This document shows, piece after piece, positions 12,200 to 23,488 of a stretch of 57,561 nucleotides of DNA (position 1 is the first letter of the stretch; every line of letters starts with the position of its first letter). The stretch covers positions 1-57,561 of the forward strand of contig FMBT01000546.1 in the NCBI GenBank assembly GCA_900095095.1, in the 5' to 3' direction. The position numbers and the translations under genes were made by a program. Origin of the DNA: Fragilariopsis cylindrus CCMP1102 (lineage: Eukaryota; Bacillariophyta; Bacillariophyceae; Bacillariales; Bacillariaceae). The notes under the pieces were generated by a model, which saw only the letters and a program-made list of their open reading frames with translations, ran no database searches and was not told the origin of the DNA.

Positions 12200-12221
12200 C
12201 TAGCTAGCTAGCTAGCTAGCT
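12200..12221. repeat. CTAG palindromic tetranucleotide run
   Basis: Five to six CTAG units in a row; self-complementary, so it could form a hairpin. No gene context. Confidence 0.85.
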
Positions 12222-12441
12222 ATGATACCATGTACAGTCCATTGTTGTCTAGTGGCAGGAAGAAGTGTTCGTCAGTGGAGGAGTTCTCCTGGTCTCCTTC
12301 ATATCCTGGTTCGCAGATTAATTTTCATGAGCACCTCGCTCGCGAGATCTTCGCTTACGTTTGAGATGTTCATTACTGTGATCGCACTTTGTGTGAAGCG
12401 TCACTCATCTTCCAGACTACTAATAGGAGAAGAGGATGAGC

Positions 12442-12584
12442 TGTGGCAGGTAGTAGCTGTTGTCCATATCTATGTTGTCATTCATTCGACGTATCTTTTG
12501 TGGCGTTGTGAAGTTAAATCTTTAGCGACAATTGATTCACGAATGAAGGCAGCTGCGTGATCGAATTCGTGAATGAGATTGTTT
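12442..12584 (+). repeat. Diverged direct repeat, copy 2
   Basis: Second copy of the block at 11446-11604, about 1 kb downstream in the same orientation. The last 25 bases (gatcgaattcgtgaatgagattgtt) are essentially identical. Confidence 0.75.
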
Positions 12585-12992
12585 AAAAAAGGGGGAAATG
12601 ATATATTCAATATAGGGTGAATTGTATTACTCCTCGCTGCGCTGCCCCTTTTTAAAGATTCCTTTTTCTTCCTAGATAAATTGGCGCTTCCACGCGTCGT
12701 GCTATTTTTGTGATGTTTTGTTGTCGTTCGTCGCGAACACTTCAAGTTAGTAGTTGATTTGCTTATTGCCAATCAAAGAAGCAGAAGAAGCAAGATATCA
12801 GAAAAGGAAACGACGACATCATACCGTACTACCGTAGTACAAGTTTTCTCTTGTATTTCGATCATCACCCATCAATAGCTTATCACGCCACCACAACGAT
12901 TAAAGACAGGGGTGATCATAGGGACAAAAGGAAATCAAGCCAGAACAAATAACATTGAAAACAAAACAAAACAAACAACAATACAACGAGAG

Positions 12993-14756
12993 ATGACGTT
13001 CGCTAGTACACATAAAAGTGTATTGTTTCTACTAGTGGTAGTTGTTGGATGTTGTAATGCATTCCAACCGTCTGCTAGTAGTATTTTTAATCGTTGTATC
13101 ACAACATCTTCTAAAAGTCGACTACAAGTTCATCCCGAATTTATGTCAGGAGGATTAGGATTAGTAGATCCACAAGAATTATCAACACATGTTCATGCTG
13201 TACAAGGATATTTACAACAACACCATTTGGGTGGTGGTAGTGTTTTGGAAAATTCCAATTTATTATTGTCAAAGGCTGCTACTGCTACATTGGACTCAAA
13301 CTCAAATAATCCACTGGATGCAATCACATCATTAGAGGAACCAGAAGAAGGTTGGTGGAATGCCTATTTGAATATATTTAAAATTACAATAGAGGCTGTG
13401 CATGATACAATTGATGGACCAATTCATCAATATACTGGATGGAAGGGTGGTACCTATGGTTTCGCTATTGCAATCTTTACAGCTGGTAAGTTAGTTTAGG
13501 TAGTCGATGTGTGTATTTGTTTTTCTTGTATTTTGTATTTTGGACATGATGCATCACGCAAAAATTTGTGTCGACAATTGTATTCTATTTTGTGTATAAC
13601 TCAGATCTAAAACTTGATTCATTCGATTCTTCTGTTATTTATCACTTTCCACGTTTTTTTTAAAACACGAAATACAAAAATACACAAAACAGGTGTCCGA
13701 TCATTGTTAGTACCATTAAGTGTCCAGCAATCCAAATCAACTGAATACAACAAGGCATTACAACCCTATATACTTGAAATTAATGAAAAATTTAAAGATA
13801 ATGAACAACGTAAAAATCAAGCGGTTGGTAAATTATATGAAGATGCCAATCAAAATCCATTATCTGGTTGTTTATTGAGTTTATTTCAATTGCCAATTTT
13901 CTTAGGATTGTATCGTGGTGTACGTCTGTTAGCATTAGATGGTGTCTTAGATGAAAAGTTTTTATGGATCCCATCCTTACAGGGTCCGGTGACTGCTGCA
14001 TCTGATTATCGTGGTATGGATTGGTTAACACAAGGATGGACACAAAGTGTTGATAGTGGTATATGGACACCATCATTAGGATGGGAAACAACATTAGCAT
14101 TTTGTGTTATGCCTGTTTTGTTAGTATTAGGACAAAAATTAACCATGACTGCATTATCTCCACCGGAAGTGGATGATGGACGTGATGATGCGGATGAAGC
14201 ATCCATGAGTAGAGAAGAAAGGGAAGCAAAGGATCAAGCTGATACGACCAAAAATGTATTAAAGTTTCTACCATTATTAATTGGTTTTTTTAGTTTGCAA
14301 GTCCCTGCAGCATTAACTATATATTGGTTTACCAGTAATGGTTTTACATTAGCACAATCATTGGCGGTACGTAAATATTATGAAGCGAATCCACCAGTTA
14401 TTGAATTACCAGATTATTGGGATGATTTGAATGATGATGAAAATGAAATGACTAGTGAGAAACGTCGTGCAGCTGCTCAGGCTGGTATATCGAAAGGTCC
14501 ATCATTAGATGATTGGATATTAAATTGTCAATTCCATACTGTTGTGGAACGTAATCCAATTCGTGAAAATTCAAATGCATGGCATAACATTGAAGGTTAT
14601 AATTCCACGAAGAAACTTATTATTCCTGCTGAATTCCAATCATGGGTGTCGTCATCATCATTAGTAACAGAAGAAGTGAATGGTGTCCATGGTAGTGATA
14701 ATGCTGATACTACCGAAGAACAAGAAGCATCCGTTCCTCAAGCTGCATCATCGTAA
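12993..14756 (+). CDS. ALB3: ALB3/YidC/Oxa1-type thylakoid membrane insertase (one intron)
   Basis: Inserts light-harvesting and other proteins into the thylakoid membrane with cpSRP. Exons 12993-13485 and 13693-14756 encode 518 aa. The start at 12993 gives a clean signal peptide (MTFASTHKSVLFLLVVVVGCCNAFQP) ending in an ASAFAP-like site, so it is plastid-targeted; the in-frame ATG at 12912 would bury it. The conserved core is visible: GVRSLLVPLSVQQ after the splice, NPLSGCLLSLFQLPIFLGLYRGV, WTPSLGWETTLAFCVMPVLLVL, and the last helices NVLKFLPLLIGFFSLQVPAALTIYWF. The C-terminal tail is long and acidic. It fits with the LHCX-like gene 2 kb away, a likely client class. Confidence 0.92.
13486..13692 (+). 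other. Intron of ALB3
   Basis: GTAAGT at 13486 and AAAACAG ending 13692; 207 bp. Splicing gives T-A-G-V-R-S-L-L. Confidence 0.92.
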
Positions 14757-15567
14757 TAAAATAAAGGAGAAAAGAAAATCACTCATGACAATTACGACAA
14801 CGAAAGAGTTTTTCTTTGTAAAAAACATAATTCATATCACTGTAATATTTTTTAATTATATTGACCACAATCCCCCAACTACAAATACTCTACTTCAAAT
14901 TATATATAAAAAAGAACACTACAAAAAATTTAAGATAAAAAAACATTAAATAGTAACACAACATTATTCAATAGAACTACTAGGTCCTATATTTTATCTT
15001 TCATTTGCATAAACATACATTTTCACATACATCATTTATTTGCACAAAAAATAATTTTATGTGCAACTTTCTGATGTCTGGGACCGTAACTGCCTTGGTG
15101 GTGATCCCCATTTGTACCTTTGCTGATATTCGCAAGTTGGTAGTAAATTGTACGTCAAGCGTATATGTATATATAGATTATGGTTCGGTTGTGCATCCCA
15201 CCCTTTTCTACGTCAGATCTACATATCCAAGCTGTGCTGTGATTTTTAATGTACTGCATTATCTTATTATTTTTCCATTCAATCTTCGTCCATGACAATT
15301 GATTCAGGTGTGGTTTCTTCTTTTGGCGGTTCCCCCATTTTAGTGCTAAGAAACAGTATCATAATTCTTCCCGTCTTTTGCATTCGGACCTTGTCAAAGT
15401 TATTTCCAACAAACAAAGTAGTACTAACCAGAAGCTGCGCATTCGTATGGACAATGCGAATAGATGCACCGTAAAATATCGATCATAACGTCATAGTGAA
15501 ATAATGCATAAAGATGTACCTTTATAAATAAGGGTGTTCTATTTCGGTGTATATGGGAATGCCTGAC
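14757..15567. other. Convergent intergenic region, possible relic on the minus strand
   Basis: 14757-15000 is A-rich 3' flank of ALB3. On the minus strand, 15489-15289 reads through 66 codons ending ..MGEPPKEETTPESIVMDED then stop, but lacks an initiating Met at its 5' end or a credible acceptor. It is kept here as an unexplained stretch rather than a gene. Confidence 0.35.
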
Positions 15568-16878
15568 CTAGCCCTCAAACCACAAGTTGACCACAATCTT
15601 TCCCATAAGGTCATCATCTTTATCCTTCCGAGCTCTTTCATCTGCTTGTAATTTCCCCTTCGATACTGTTGTTGGTGGTGTTGATGATGCAATTGATAGA
15701 GCGCGGTGGACGCTGTGCATATGTGGATTTCCATCTTCATCAAAGTTAGGCCAGACCAACGCATCTCCCGGTCGGGGTTTCACCACGAGTCTTTCTTTCG
15801 GTTGATTGCGAGTACTTGTTGTCGTGGCGGTTCTTCCCTTCTTACTTTCACTCGTTTTACCTTTCTGTCGTAGAGGAGTCAGCCGAGGAAACTCAGTTCC
15901 ACCCATCAAGGGCAAACCGGGTGGTGCACGCAGATAAAGAAGAATGGTATACGCTCGTTGTCGTTTTCGTGGTGGATCCCCTGGAGCATACGAATCATGA
16001 TGGGTGTCATAGAAATCGTTACCAGTTGTTCGATAGTATACAATAGACCCATCCTCGTATTGATGCGAATGATTTTGTGTTGTTGTTGGGACGTGCTCAC
16101 TGTTGCTAGGACTACTCTTGTGGATGCTGGTATTGCCATTGTCCTTGGTGCTGCCCGACAACGACATGCCTTCCACGAGCTCTACGGGAAGTCCCGAAAC
16201 AATCATATTGAGGAGTTCCACATGATTCGGTAATGCTTTTGAGGAGTCGGTTGTTGTGCATTTCAAGCGCGACACGATAGATCGTCGGAGCGTACGGACC
16301 TTGCCACCAGATACTCGCTCGTGCTGTTCCATTTCTTCCGCATCAGATAGTGCAGTGTTGTCCTCGTCCATTACGAGTGATAGAGCCCGAGCGAGAGACT
16401 TTGGTGGGAGAACATTTCGTAACAGATAGAGAGGAAATTCTTCCTTGTTTGCGACAACTTGCACTTGTTGTACTTGTCGTTCTCCTCTTTGTCGTACCGG
16501 TACGCCAGTAGTACGACTGGTGTTGCGCAGGTTTGCCTGATCTATACCTTGTTCATTATCCCTCCAGAAAAAGTTCTTTGCGTTTTGTGTCCATGTAATA
16601 GTGGGAACTTTTATCGCTCTCACTTTATTTGCTTTAGTCTGTGCATCGTTGCCATTGTTCGTATAACCCGACTTCTTGGGAACAACATTCAATCCGATCT
16701 TGAGTGCCATATTGTCAGCCACGGATTTCTTTTTCATAGACCTGGTGCGAGGAGAAGAATTGCCAGCACTGCTACTCATTGACAATGCCAATACATCAAA
16801 TCCTGTTGCTGAGACAGAAAATAGGTATAGTAAAACCGTAGTGGTAACCATCGCATTCTTCAGGGCGGCGACAGGCAT
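15568..16878 (-). CDS. Secreted/ER 2-oxoglutarate-Fe(II) oxygenase, prolyl 4-hydroxylase-like
   Basis: 436 aa. The N-terminus has a hydrophobic leader (VTTTVLLYLFSVSATGFDVLALS), so ER or plastid entry. The catalytic C-terminal part has H293-x-D295 in DTHHDSYAPGD, the sheet AYTILLYLRAP, GGTEFPRL, then VKPRPGDALVWPNFDEDG with distal His candidates in PHMHSVHRAL, and a Lys in GKIVVNLWF for 2-oxoglutarate. This order matches P4H enzymes that hydroxylate proline. A Ser/Thr/Lys-rich insert separates the EFPRL and VKPRPG strands. Which of the three closely spaced distal His residues binds iron cannot be told by eye. The substrate is unknown; the Pro/Gly-rich linkers of the Cys-repeat protein are one imaginable class. 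Confidence 0.8.
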   Translation of the reverse strand: MPVAALKNAMVTTTVLLYLFSVSATGFDVLALSMSSSAGNSSPRTRSMKKKSVADNMALKIGLNVVPKKSGYTNNGNDAQTKANKVRAIKVPTITWTQNAKNFFWRDNEQGIDQANLRNTSRTTGVPVRQRGERQVQQVQVVANKEEFPLYLLRNVLPPKSLARALSLVMDEDNTALSDAEEMEQHERVSGGKVRTLRRSIVSRLKCTTTDSSKALPNHVELLNMIVSGLPVELVEGMSLSGSTKDNGNTSIHKSSPSNSEHVPTTTQNHSHQYEDGSIVYYRTTGNDFYDTHHDSYAPGDPPRKRQRAYTILLYLRAPPGLPLMGGTEFPRLTPLRQKGKTSESKKGRTATTTSTRNQPKERLVVKPRPGDALVWPNFDEDGNPHMHSVHRALSIASSTPPTTVSKGKLQADERARKDKDDDLMGKIVVNLWFEG

Positions 16879-17470
16879 GATTGTCGTCGAAAGAGTTGAC
16901 TGGTAGGCAGACTGGAAGGGAGGAAAGGTTGCTCTGCCGGTGCCGGTACCCGATACCGTGCTTTGTGACTCCTTCGTGCTCCTTTTGCTTTTTCCTATTG
17001 CAGCTTGATCTAGATAGCTCCCTTTATAAATTGCGTTTGACGCACCGGTATGTTTATTATGTATTTGTAATATGTTCGGATTTGATGATGATCATTCCAA
17101 ATTTTCTTCCCATAAGAATCTCAGTCGTGGTTATTAGATGATAGTTTTTGTACTCGCCTTTGAAATTTTTATTGAACGAATGAATCGAATAAAAACAAAG
17201 CTCACATCCAACCGGAAGGTATCAAGATGCTGCTCATTGAAGAACCATGTGCTGGTACTTGTATGCTACTACTGTGAAATAAAACTGAATAAAGTTGTGA
17301 GTGATCACGATGAATGTGGGCGGAGGGAGCAAAGGAAAGTCATCGAGTGCACCAGTTAGTGACACGCAAAAAAAAATTGTGCTCTTACCGCAATACTTAC
17401 TTTTACAGTAATAACGTTACATAAATTATTATATTCGCATTAAAAAAAATAAAAAGATATTAATTCTAAT
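16879..17470. other. Divergent intergenic region
   Basis: Shared promoter region of the P4H-like gene (-) and DcpS (+). 16930-16960 contains tgccggtgccggtacccgatacc. No coding evidence. Confidence 0.5.
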
Positions 17471-19083
17471 ATGAATTCAGAAAACAAGAAAAGACCATCG
17501 GATAACAACGGATTTGATAACGAATTTAAACGAATGAAAGAATCCAACAATAATATGGCATCGCAAGAAGATGTCACCACATCAAGTCATAATGATGTTT
17601 CATCACCGATTTCTATCATGTCTAAAGGTAGTTGCAAGATTCAAACCATGACAGTGTCGGATCAACATGCAACTTTGCTCCTCACACATGCTGATAACGA
17701 TAATGACAACGAGGAAGGAAAGAAGGAAACTTCATCATCTGTTCAGAATTCTACAACCACTGCTGGTGATGGAAATGAAACTATTGTCGAGGATACTACC
17801 GTTGTGGCGGTACAACAACAACAACAACAACAAGAAGTACAAGTTGTACGATCACTTCTCAAGATTACACTCGTTCCTTTTCACAAGCTTATTCTCGGTA
17901 GTAATCCTATATATTATCCTTCCAGTAGTAGTGATGAAAAAAAGTCGTTGACACAAAACGAAACGGGAGGAGGAGATCTCAAACCTCTTGATCATCACAA
18001 TCCTGTCGCTTCGTCCAACATATTAAATTTCCTTAAAGAATACGAATACAAACTTAAGAGTGAGAGTGGAGCTGAGTATAGGTAAGATTCCTTTATTTCG
18101 GAAAGATACTTTGGTTAAGAATGGAATGGACTTCAGTGATGCATGACATGATACGATGAGATGGTCGGTATTAAGTTTTCTTTTACATACCTTACTAATT
18201 TTTCTTTTGTTATTGTAATATTTTTAGTTACTATTCCGCTACCCCTTCTTCTGATCTGCTATGTAAAATTCCAGATACATTGACATGTTCATCAGCAACA
18301 GCAAAAACAGCGACAGATAGTATCGTTATTGATGGAGCGATGGGTGCTACTACTCATTCGTCACCAATCTTTGGAGGAATTGATGTCGAATTGATTTCTC
18401 CGGCCAATGAACGTCAGATTTCTCGTGCTATGCCATCATTTGGGTCTACTCTTATCCATGAAACACCGGATATGTACCAAAATGTAGTCTACCCGTACAT
18501 CAAATCGATCGTTGATAGTGGTAGTCTTGATTGGATTAACAACATTATTGATGGAAAAAAGGAAACAGAACGACTTCTCATTGATACATCACAATTTGTT
18601 GTGAGTATTGATACGAAGTGGCGATCTCATCCACCACCACTTACAACACCAAGAGAAGAATGGTTCGGACATTCTTCTGTAGAAGATTTGTATTGTCTTG
18701 GAATTGTAAAGAAGGACAAGGATAGCAGCATTATTGCTACTTTAAGAGATTTAAGGGGCGAACATATTCCGATGCTAAAGAATTTACAAAAGAATGGCCT
18801 TGCTGTGATTGAAAAGATATACGGAATTCAATCGGATCAAATCAGATGCTATGTTCATTATCAGCCACAATTTTATCATTTTCATGTACATTTTACTCGT
18901 TTAGAGAATGAAATTGGTGCGGCAGTGGAGCGTGGCCACTTATTGATTGATATAATTCAAAATCTTGAAATGGATCCATTGTACTACACAAAGAGAACAA
19001 TTACATACAAATTGAAGAAACAATCTCCCCTCCACAATCTTTTTATCGAGTCAAACCGGACCGAATCAGCAAGTCTAGTTTAA
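17471..19083 (+). CDS. DCPS: Scavenger mRNA decapping enzyme DcpS (HIT family, one intron)
   Basis: Hydrolyses the cap left after 3'-5' mRNA decay. Exons 17471-18081 and 18228-19083 encode 488 aa. The N-terminal ~130 residues are acidic, poly-Gln low complexity; the domain starts near VVRSLLKITLVPF. C-terminal hallmarks are VYPYIKSI, ILATLRDLRGEHIPML-type text (here IATLRDLRGEHIPMLKNL), and the HIT triad HFHVHF near residue 420 followed by AAVERGHLLIDIIQNLE and YYTKRTITYKLK. The middle His of HFHVHF is the expected nucleophile. The long disordered N-terminus is unusual but common in this genome. Confidence 0.92.
18082..18227 (+). other. Intron of DCPS
   Basis: GTAAGA at 18082 and ATTTTTAG ending 18227; 146 bp. 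The split codon AG|T gives E-Y-S-Y-Y-S. Confidence 0.9.
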
Positions 19084-19210
19084 AACAGTATTGGAAATAG
19101 ACATATAACACGCCAATCAACTATAATAAAAATAGTAAAGTAGTCGATTATTAATAGCTACTATTCTATATGGATGCATTGACACAAATTCTCTTGTTAA
19201 TTATTATTCT

Positions 19211-22200
19211 CTATTTGTGGTTCCGTCTTTTCTTTCCGCCAGTCATACCACCTTGTTTTCCACCCTTTCTCTTTTTGGCTGCACGTTCCATACCTCGTTT
19301 GTCATTCTTCATTCTCTTATCGACCATGACGCTTCCTTTACCACCCCTTGCGCTTCCACCCTTCTTTGACACAACGTAATTCTTACCACCCTTATCATCA
19401 GATCGAAGGGCTTTGCTAATAGATTTGAGTTTCATCGATTCCGACATTTCCGAAGAATTGGCAACCGATTGTGCCTTCTTCTTCGCGGCAGCTAGCTTGA
19501 GTTTGGCCTTGCGATTCTTTCTTGCACGGGCCTCGGCAACCTTTGCGATAGGCTTAGTTGATAGCGCAATCATCTTTTCTTTCATCTTAGCCAACAGCGC
19601 TGGTGGGATCGGAAGCTGTGGACGGTAATGCCGATTTTCATCGTCGACGAACCATTCAGGCAAATCCTGAGGATCGTTCCAAGCAAAACGATTGTACGAA
19701 GCATCAACGAGTGCCTTTGCTTTCGAATGACGCAACATCATTGTCCCCAACGCCATAGTTTCTACATGATCATCACTATCGTACTCCTCATTGCCGGAAT
19801 CGTACTTACGGTCGTCCTTCGTTGGTAATGGCCGATCCTGTTCGACGACCTCAAAGCGATTATTCGCTTCTTGTCCTTTCTTGCTAAAGGAAGTGGATTT
19901 ACCACCTGCAGCACCAACCTTACCCATACCAGCCTTAATTAATTTCCGTGCGTTCATGATTTTTTTCTTCTTTTCTTCGCTCATGCCTTCCATTGCCATC
20001 AAGTCAACTTCCTCATCATCCTCATCGTCATCATGATCGTTGTCACCAGTGGCCGATACAGGAACCAAGTCAAAATCTCTTGCTTCTTCTCCCATCGCTC
20101 TAGCCCTACGAGTCTGACGACGTTCATCTCGTTCTTTTGCCTTGACACGTTTCTCATGACGTTTTTGTTTGTCCGTAGTCGGCATCATTGCCAATACATC
20201 GTCTGCGGTAATTTTCTTTTCCTTCGTATCCTTCCCCTTCTTCTTGGTAGGAGTATCCTTTTTATTGTCCTGTTTCTTCTTCTTTGAGGCAGCAAGTTTT
20301 CTACTAGCCTTATCGTCCTTAGCATCTTCATCGTTATCGTTGTCGACTAGTGGATCGACGATGTCTCTTGAGGAGGAATTTGCATTGTCCGATGCTGCAT
20401 TTACAGCTTGTCCAATCTCAGCAAACAATGGATTACTAAACCAACGTGCTGTCTTCATGGGAGTGGGATCATCTGGAAATTCATGTATCATTGGATTGTT
20501 ACCTGCAGAATTTGACTTATCAGCCTTCTTCTGTTTCTTCCTTGCTTGATGTTCTGCAGGTGTCATTGGTTCGTTATCGAACCCATCATCGTCTTCGTAA
20601 TCACCTTCCTCTTTTTGATCACCATCACTATCAACATCATCATCACTATCATCACTATCTTGAGGACCCTGTAATAACTTGGCGTATCGTTTCGCATCCT
20701 GACTGACACCCTTTTTACCAGTCAAAACTAATTCATGATCTTCATGAGATTGTTGTGCCATCCTTTCACGTAATAACTTCTTGGAGCGTTTTGCTGTCTT
20801 CGTTCCGATCTTAGCTTCACCATTCTTCGTGGTTGTAATGAATCGATCATATGCCATATCCAATTCACGATCAAGACGATACGAGTATCCAGTATCTTCA
20901 TCCTTATCTGGAATACCTTTATTCTTACGATAATCATCATCACCACCATCATCACTGTCATCATCGTCATCACTATCCTTACCGAACGCTTGTTCAGTTG
21001 TTACACGATCTAAATTCACTTCCGCAACATCATTTAAATCCTTGGTGGATTTGGAATTTAATGCAGATAATGAAAAGAATTGATCATGTTCTTGTACATC
21101 AATGGCATTTAAATCCATACCAAACGCAGCATGACGACGTTTCTTGGCTAATGCTTTACGTTCCTTTTTTTTAATCTTTTTACGTTCCCGTAATTTACGT
21201 TCCCGTGCAATACGAATTTCTTTTTGAATCTCATCTTCATCATCTTCCCCTGCACTACCATCTTCACCAACATTAGCTTCTTCTTCACCATCCGAATCGT
21301 CCTCATCATCATCGTCTTCATCATCACTGTCATCCTTTTGTTGTTCCTTCCAACTATTCACCATTTTTTCTCTCCATAACACTAATGATTTAAAATCACC
21401 TTTATTTAATAATTTCAAATCCACAACACATGTTTTAATTTCTGGGGTTGTTAATGGATGATTTAATAAAAATGAACACTTAATACAGGATAAGGTACTT
21501 TTCTTTTTTTGATTCTTTTTATTTTGCATCATATCACATTCTTCACATCGAAATGATAATCCTGTACAGGTACTTAATGTTTGTATGGCATCAATATTTG
21601 ATTTGGAATCAAAGACAAATGTTGATACCGGTTCCGTATGACGTAAGGAAAAATCTAAATGCTCCGTATCGTATCCACCACGTTGACGTTTGGCCATATC
21701 CCATGATTTATGAAAGACATTAAATTTCTTATCACCCGAGACAGCCGTTGCATTACCATTCCCAATATTGGATCCAGTACTATCCCCTTCAACAAATTCA
21801 AAAATATGTTTGGGATCTAACATCCGTGGATCAATTTTATCTGGTTTATAATACCCTTGACAGACATAAAAAATTTCCGCCGACTGTTGTCGGGATGCTT
21901 TTGGTTTAAATGTCGTCACATCACGAAATAATTGTTGTAAGACCCATTGGAAGGATGCGGAATCTCTACTACGATAAATTTTAGTCACAAATGATCCCAT
22001 ATGACGTAAATGTTGTGTCGCACATCGTAAGGCATGTACCGCTAATTCAGTTTGTACAAAGGCATCCTTATCATAGGATGCACCAATATTTGGTGCACCA
22101 TCATGTAATACCACATCGACCGTACCATCCTTCTTATCTTTATTACTATTCCGATCACCATTATTCGCATGATCGGTCGTATCAATAATTGCACGATTAA

Positions 22201-22761
22201 TATCCGCTTTACATTTATCAGTAGTAATATCACCAACAATGGTTGTTATATTACGTTTTCCTAAAGATCGGATTGCTAATATATCTACAGCAATAATTTG
22301 TGTTTGTGGACCACATGTTCGACCAATAACTTGTGTCCAACCACCTGGTGCAGCACATAAATCTAAGACAACCTTAGTCTTGGCATGCAATAATGGATAA
22401 TGACGATTAATTTGTGATAATTTAAAAGCCGCACGTGATCGTAACCCCTGTTCCTTTGCAACTATAGTATAGATAACAAGAAAAAAAGAAAGAACAAACA
22501 AACAAACAGATATATATAATGAGATTTGAAATTCAGCTGCATAGGAATATAGCGCTTCAATATCATGAAAACAGCGTCAAAAGCACGTATACCGATTATG
22601 CCACGGTTTATTGTACTACACACCACCAACACCAACACCGTCCGCTGCTGCTGCTGCTGCCGCTTTAACGAAAGGTTTACTACTTTTATATACTTACGCT
22701 TGTAGTATTTATCCTTATCATGAAACTTCTTTCTTTTAGTACTCTTTCCGTCGTTGACCAT
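19211..22761 (-). CDS. SPB1: SPB1/FtsJ3, 2'-O-ribose rRNA methyltransferase of the pre-60S particle (one intron)
   Basis: Methylates 25S/28S rRNA in the nucleolus during large-subunit assembly. Exons 22761-22698 and 22461-19211 encode 1104 aa. The tiny first exon encodes MVNDGKSTKRKKFHDKDKYYK; splicing completes L and gives KYYKLAKEQGLRSRAAFKL, the family start. The FtsJ domain (residues ~22-225) has LDLCAAPGGWTQ for AdoMet, and the K-D-K-E type residues in AAFKL, HDGAPN and FVTKIYRS. A central Cys cluster (CEECDMMQN..CIKC) and LVLWREKMVNSW follow, then long acidic/Lys-rich linkers, and the C-terminal SPB1 domain with YDSDDHVETMALGTMMLRHSKAKALVD and NRFAWNDPQDLPEWFVDDE. The Lys/Arg-rich tail suits the nucleolus. 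Confidence 0.95.
22462..22697 (-). other. Intron of SPB1
   Basis: GTAAGT at 22697-22692 and ACTATAG ending 22462 on the minus strand; 236 bp. It splits a Leu codon (C|TT) right after KYYK, 64 bases into the coding region. Confidence 0.92.
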
Positions 22762-23488
22762 GATTGCTTATACTATTGATGAAAGACTAACTATTAGTCT
22801 TGGAATTGAACTTGAATATGAGCTTCCTAATGAGTTGTTTTTCTTTTAACCAAACTAACTACAACAAATAATCGAAATCTTTGCTAATGAATGATTTCTT
22901 TTATTGTACTGTACTATTTATTTGTCTTCTTGGTTGGAGGAGCGAGTCGAGTAGAAGCTATTTGATAAGTCGTTCTTGCTTTTTCAAAGAAAGAGAGAGA
23001 GAGATGTTGGATGTGTCGTTGGCTCTCGCGGATGCATATTTTCCTTTTTTCTTTTTTAGTTTCACAAATCACAGAATTCATTCGTTGGTTCTCCTCTCGA
23101 GAATATGTATCTACTGTACGGGAGATGGCAAGACAGACCACACATTTGATATTCTCAGTCGTGGAACATATTGGAACGAATGAATATCGACAAAACGAAG
23201 TAGGCAATCACGGACAAGAAGGGAGAGCGAAATTTAATTTTTTTTACGAGGATCACGATCGATCATCCAAATCGATCACAAATCAAGCACAATCCAGAAT
23301 GAACAAAAGCCAGTAATAAGGATAGCTACCAGATTTATTCATCACAAGACGTTGCACAATCGATACATTGTGACTGTAGCAAGGGTTATAGGCACCATCA
23401 TTCGTTGTCACTGGACGACGTCAGCTGAAGTCGACAGCGAAGATGCAAGAAAATGTGAGATTGTAGGAGCCAAGAAGAAGAAACAGGA
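22762..23488. other. Divergent intergenic region
   Basis: Promoter of SPB1 (-) and upstream flank of the monooxygenase relic (+). Short frames here (for example 22881-23183) are not protein-like. A GA run lies at 22988-23003. Confidence 0.5.

Larger units (their letters stand above)
11090..12992. other. Intergenic, with microsatellites and a diverged duplication
   Basis: No convincing gene. It holds GT runs at 11604-11625 and 12128-12147, an ATTTT run at 12090-12117, a CTAG run at 12200-12221, and a ~150 bp direct repeat described separately. The last few hundred bases are the promoter and 5' UTR of ALB3. Confidence 0.5.

Noticed and set aside
20169..20549. Long + strand open frame inside SPB1
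   Set aside because: Antisense shadow of acidic/Lys-rich codons; Ser/Phe/Leu-only text with no start context. Similar shadows occur opposite all Asp/Ser-rich genes, for example 45830-46372, 3583-3810 and 38977-39351.
23011..23316. + strand frame before the monooxygenase relic as its missing N-terminus
   Set aside because: The family N-terminus (ICGASITGPALA) is already found at 23504; the upstream text is not related.
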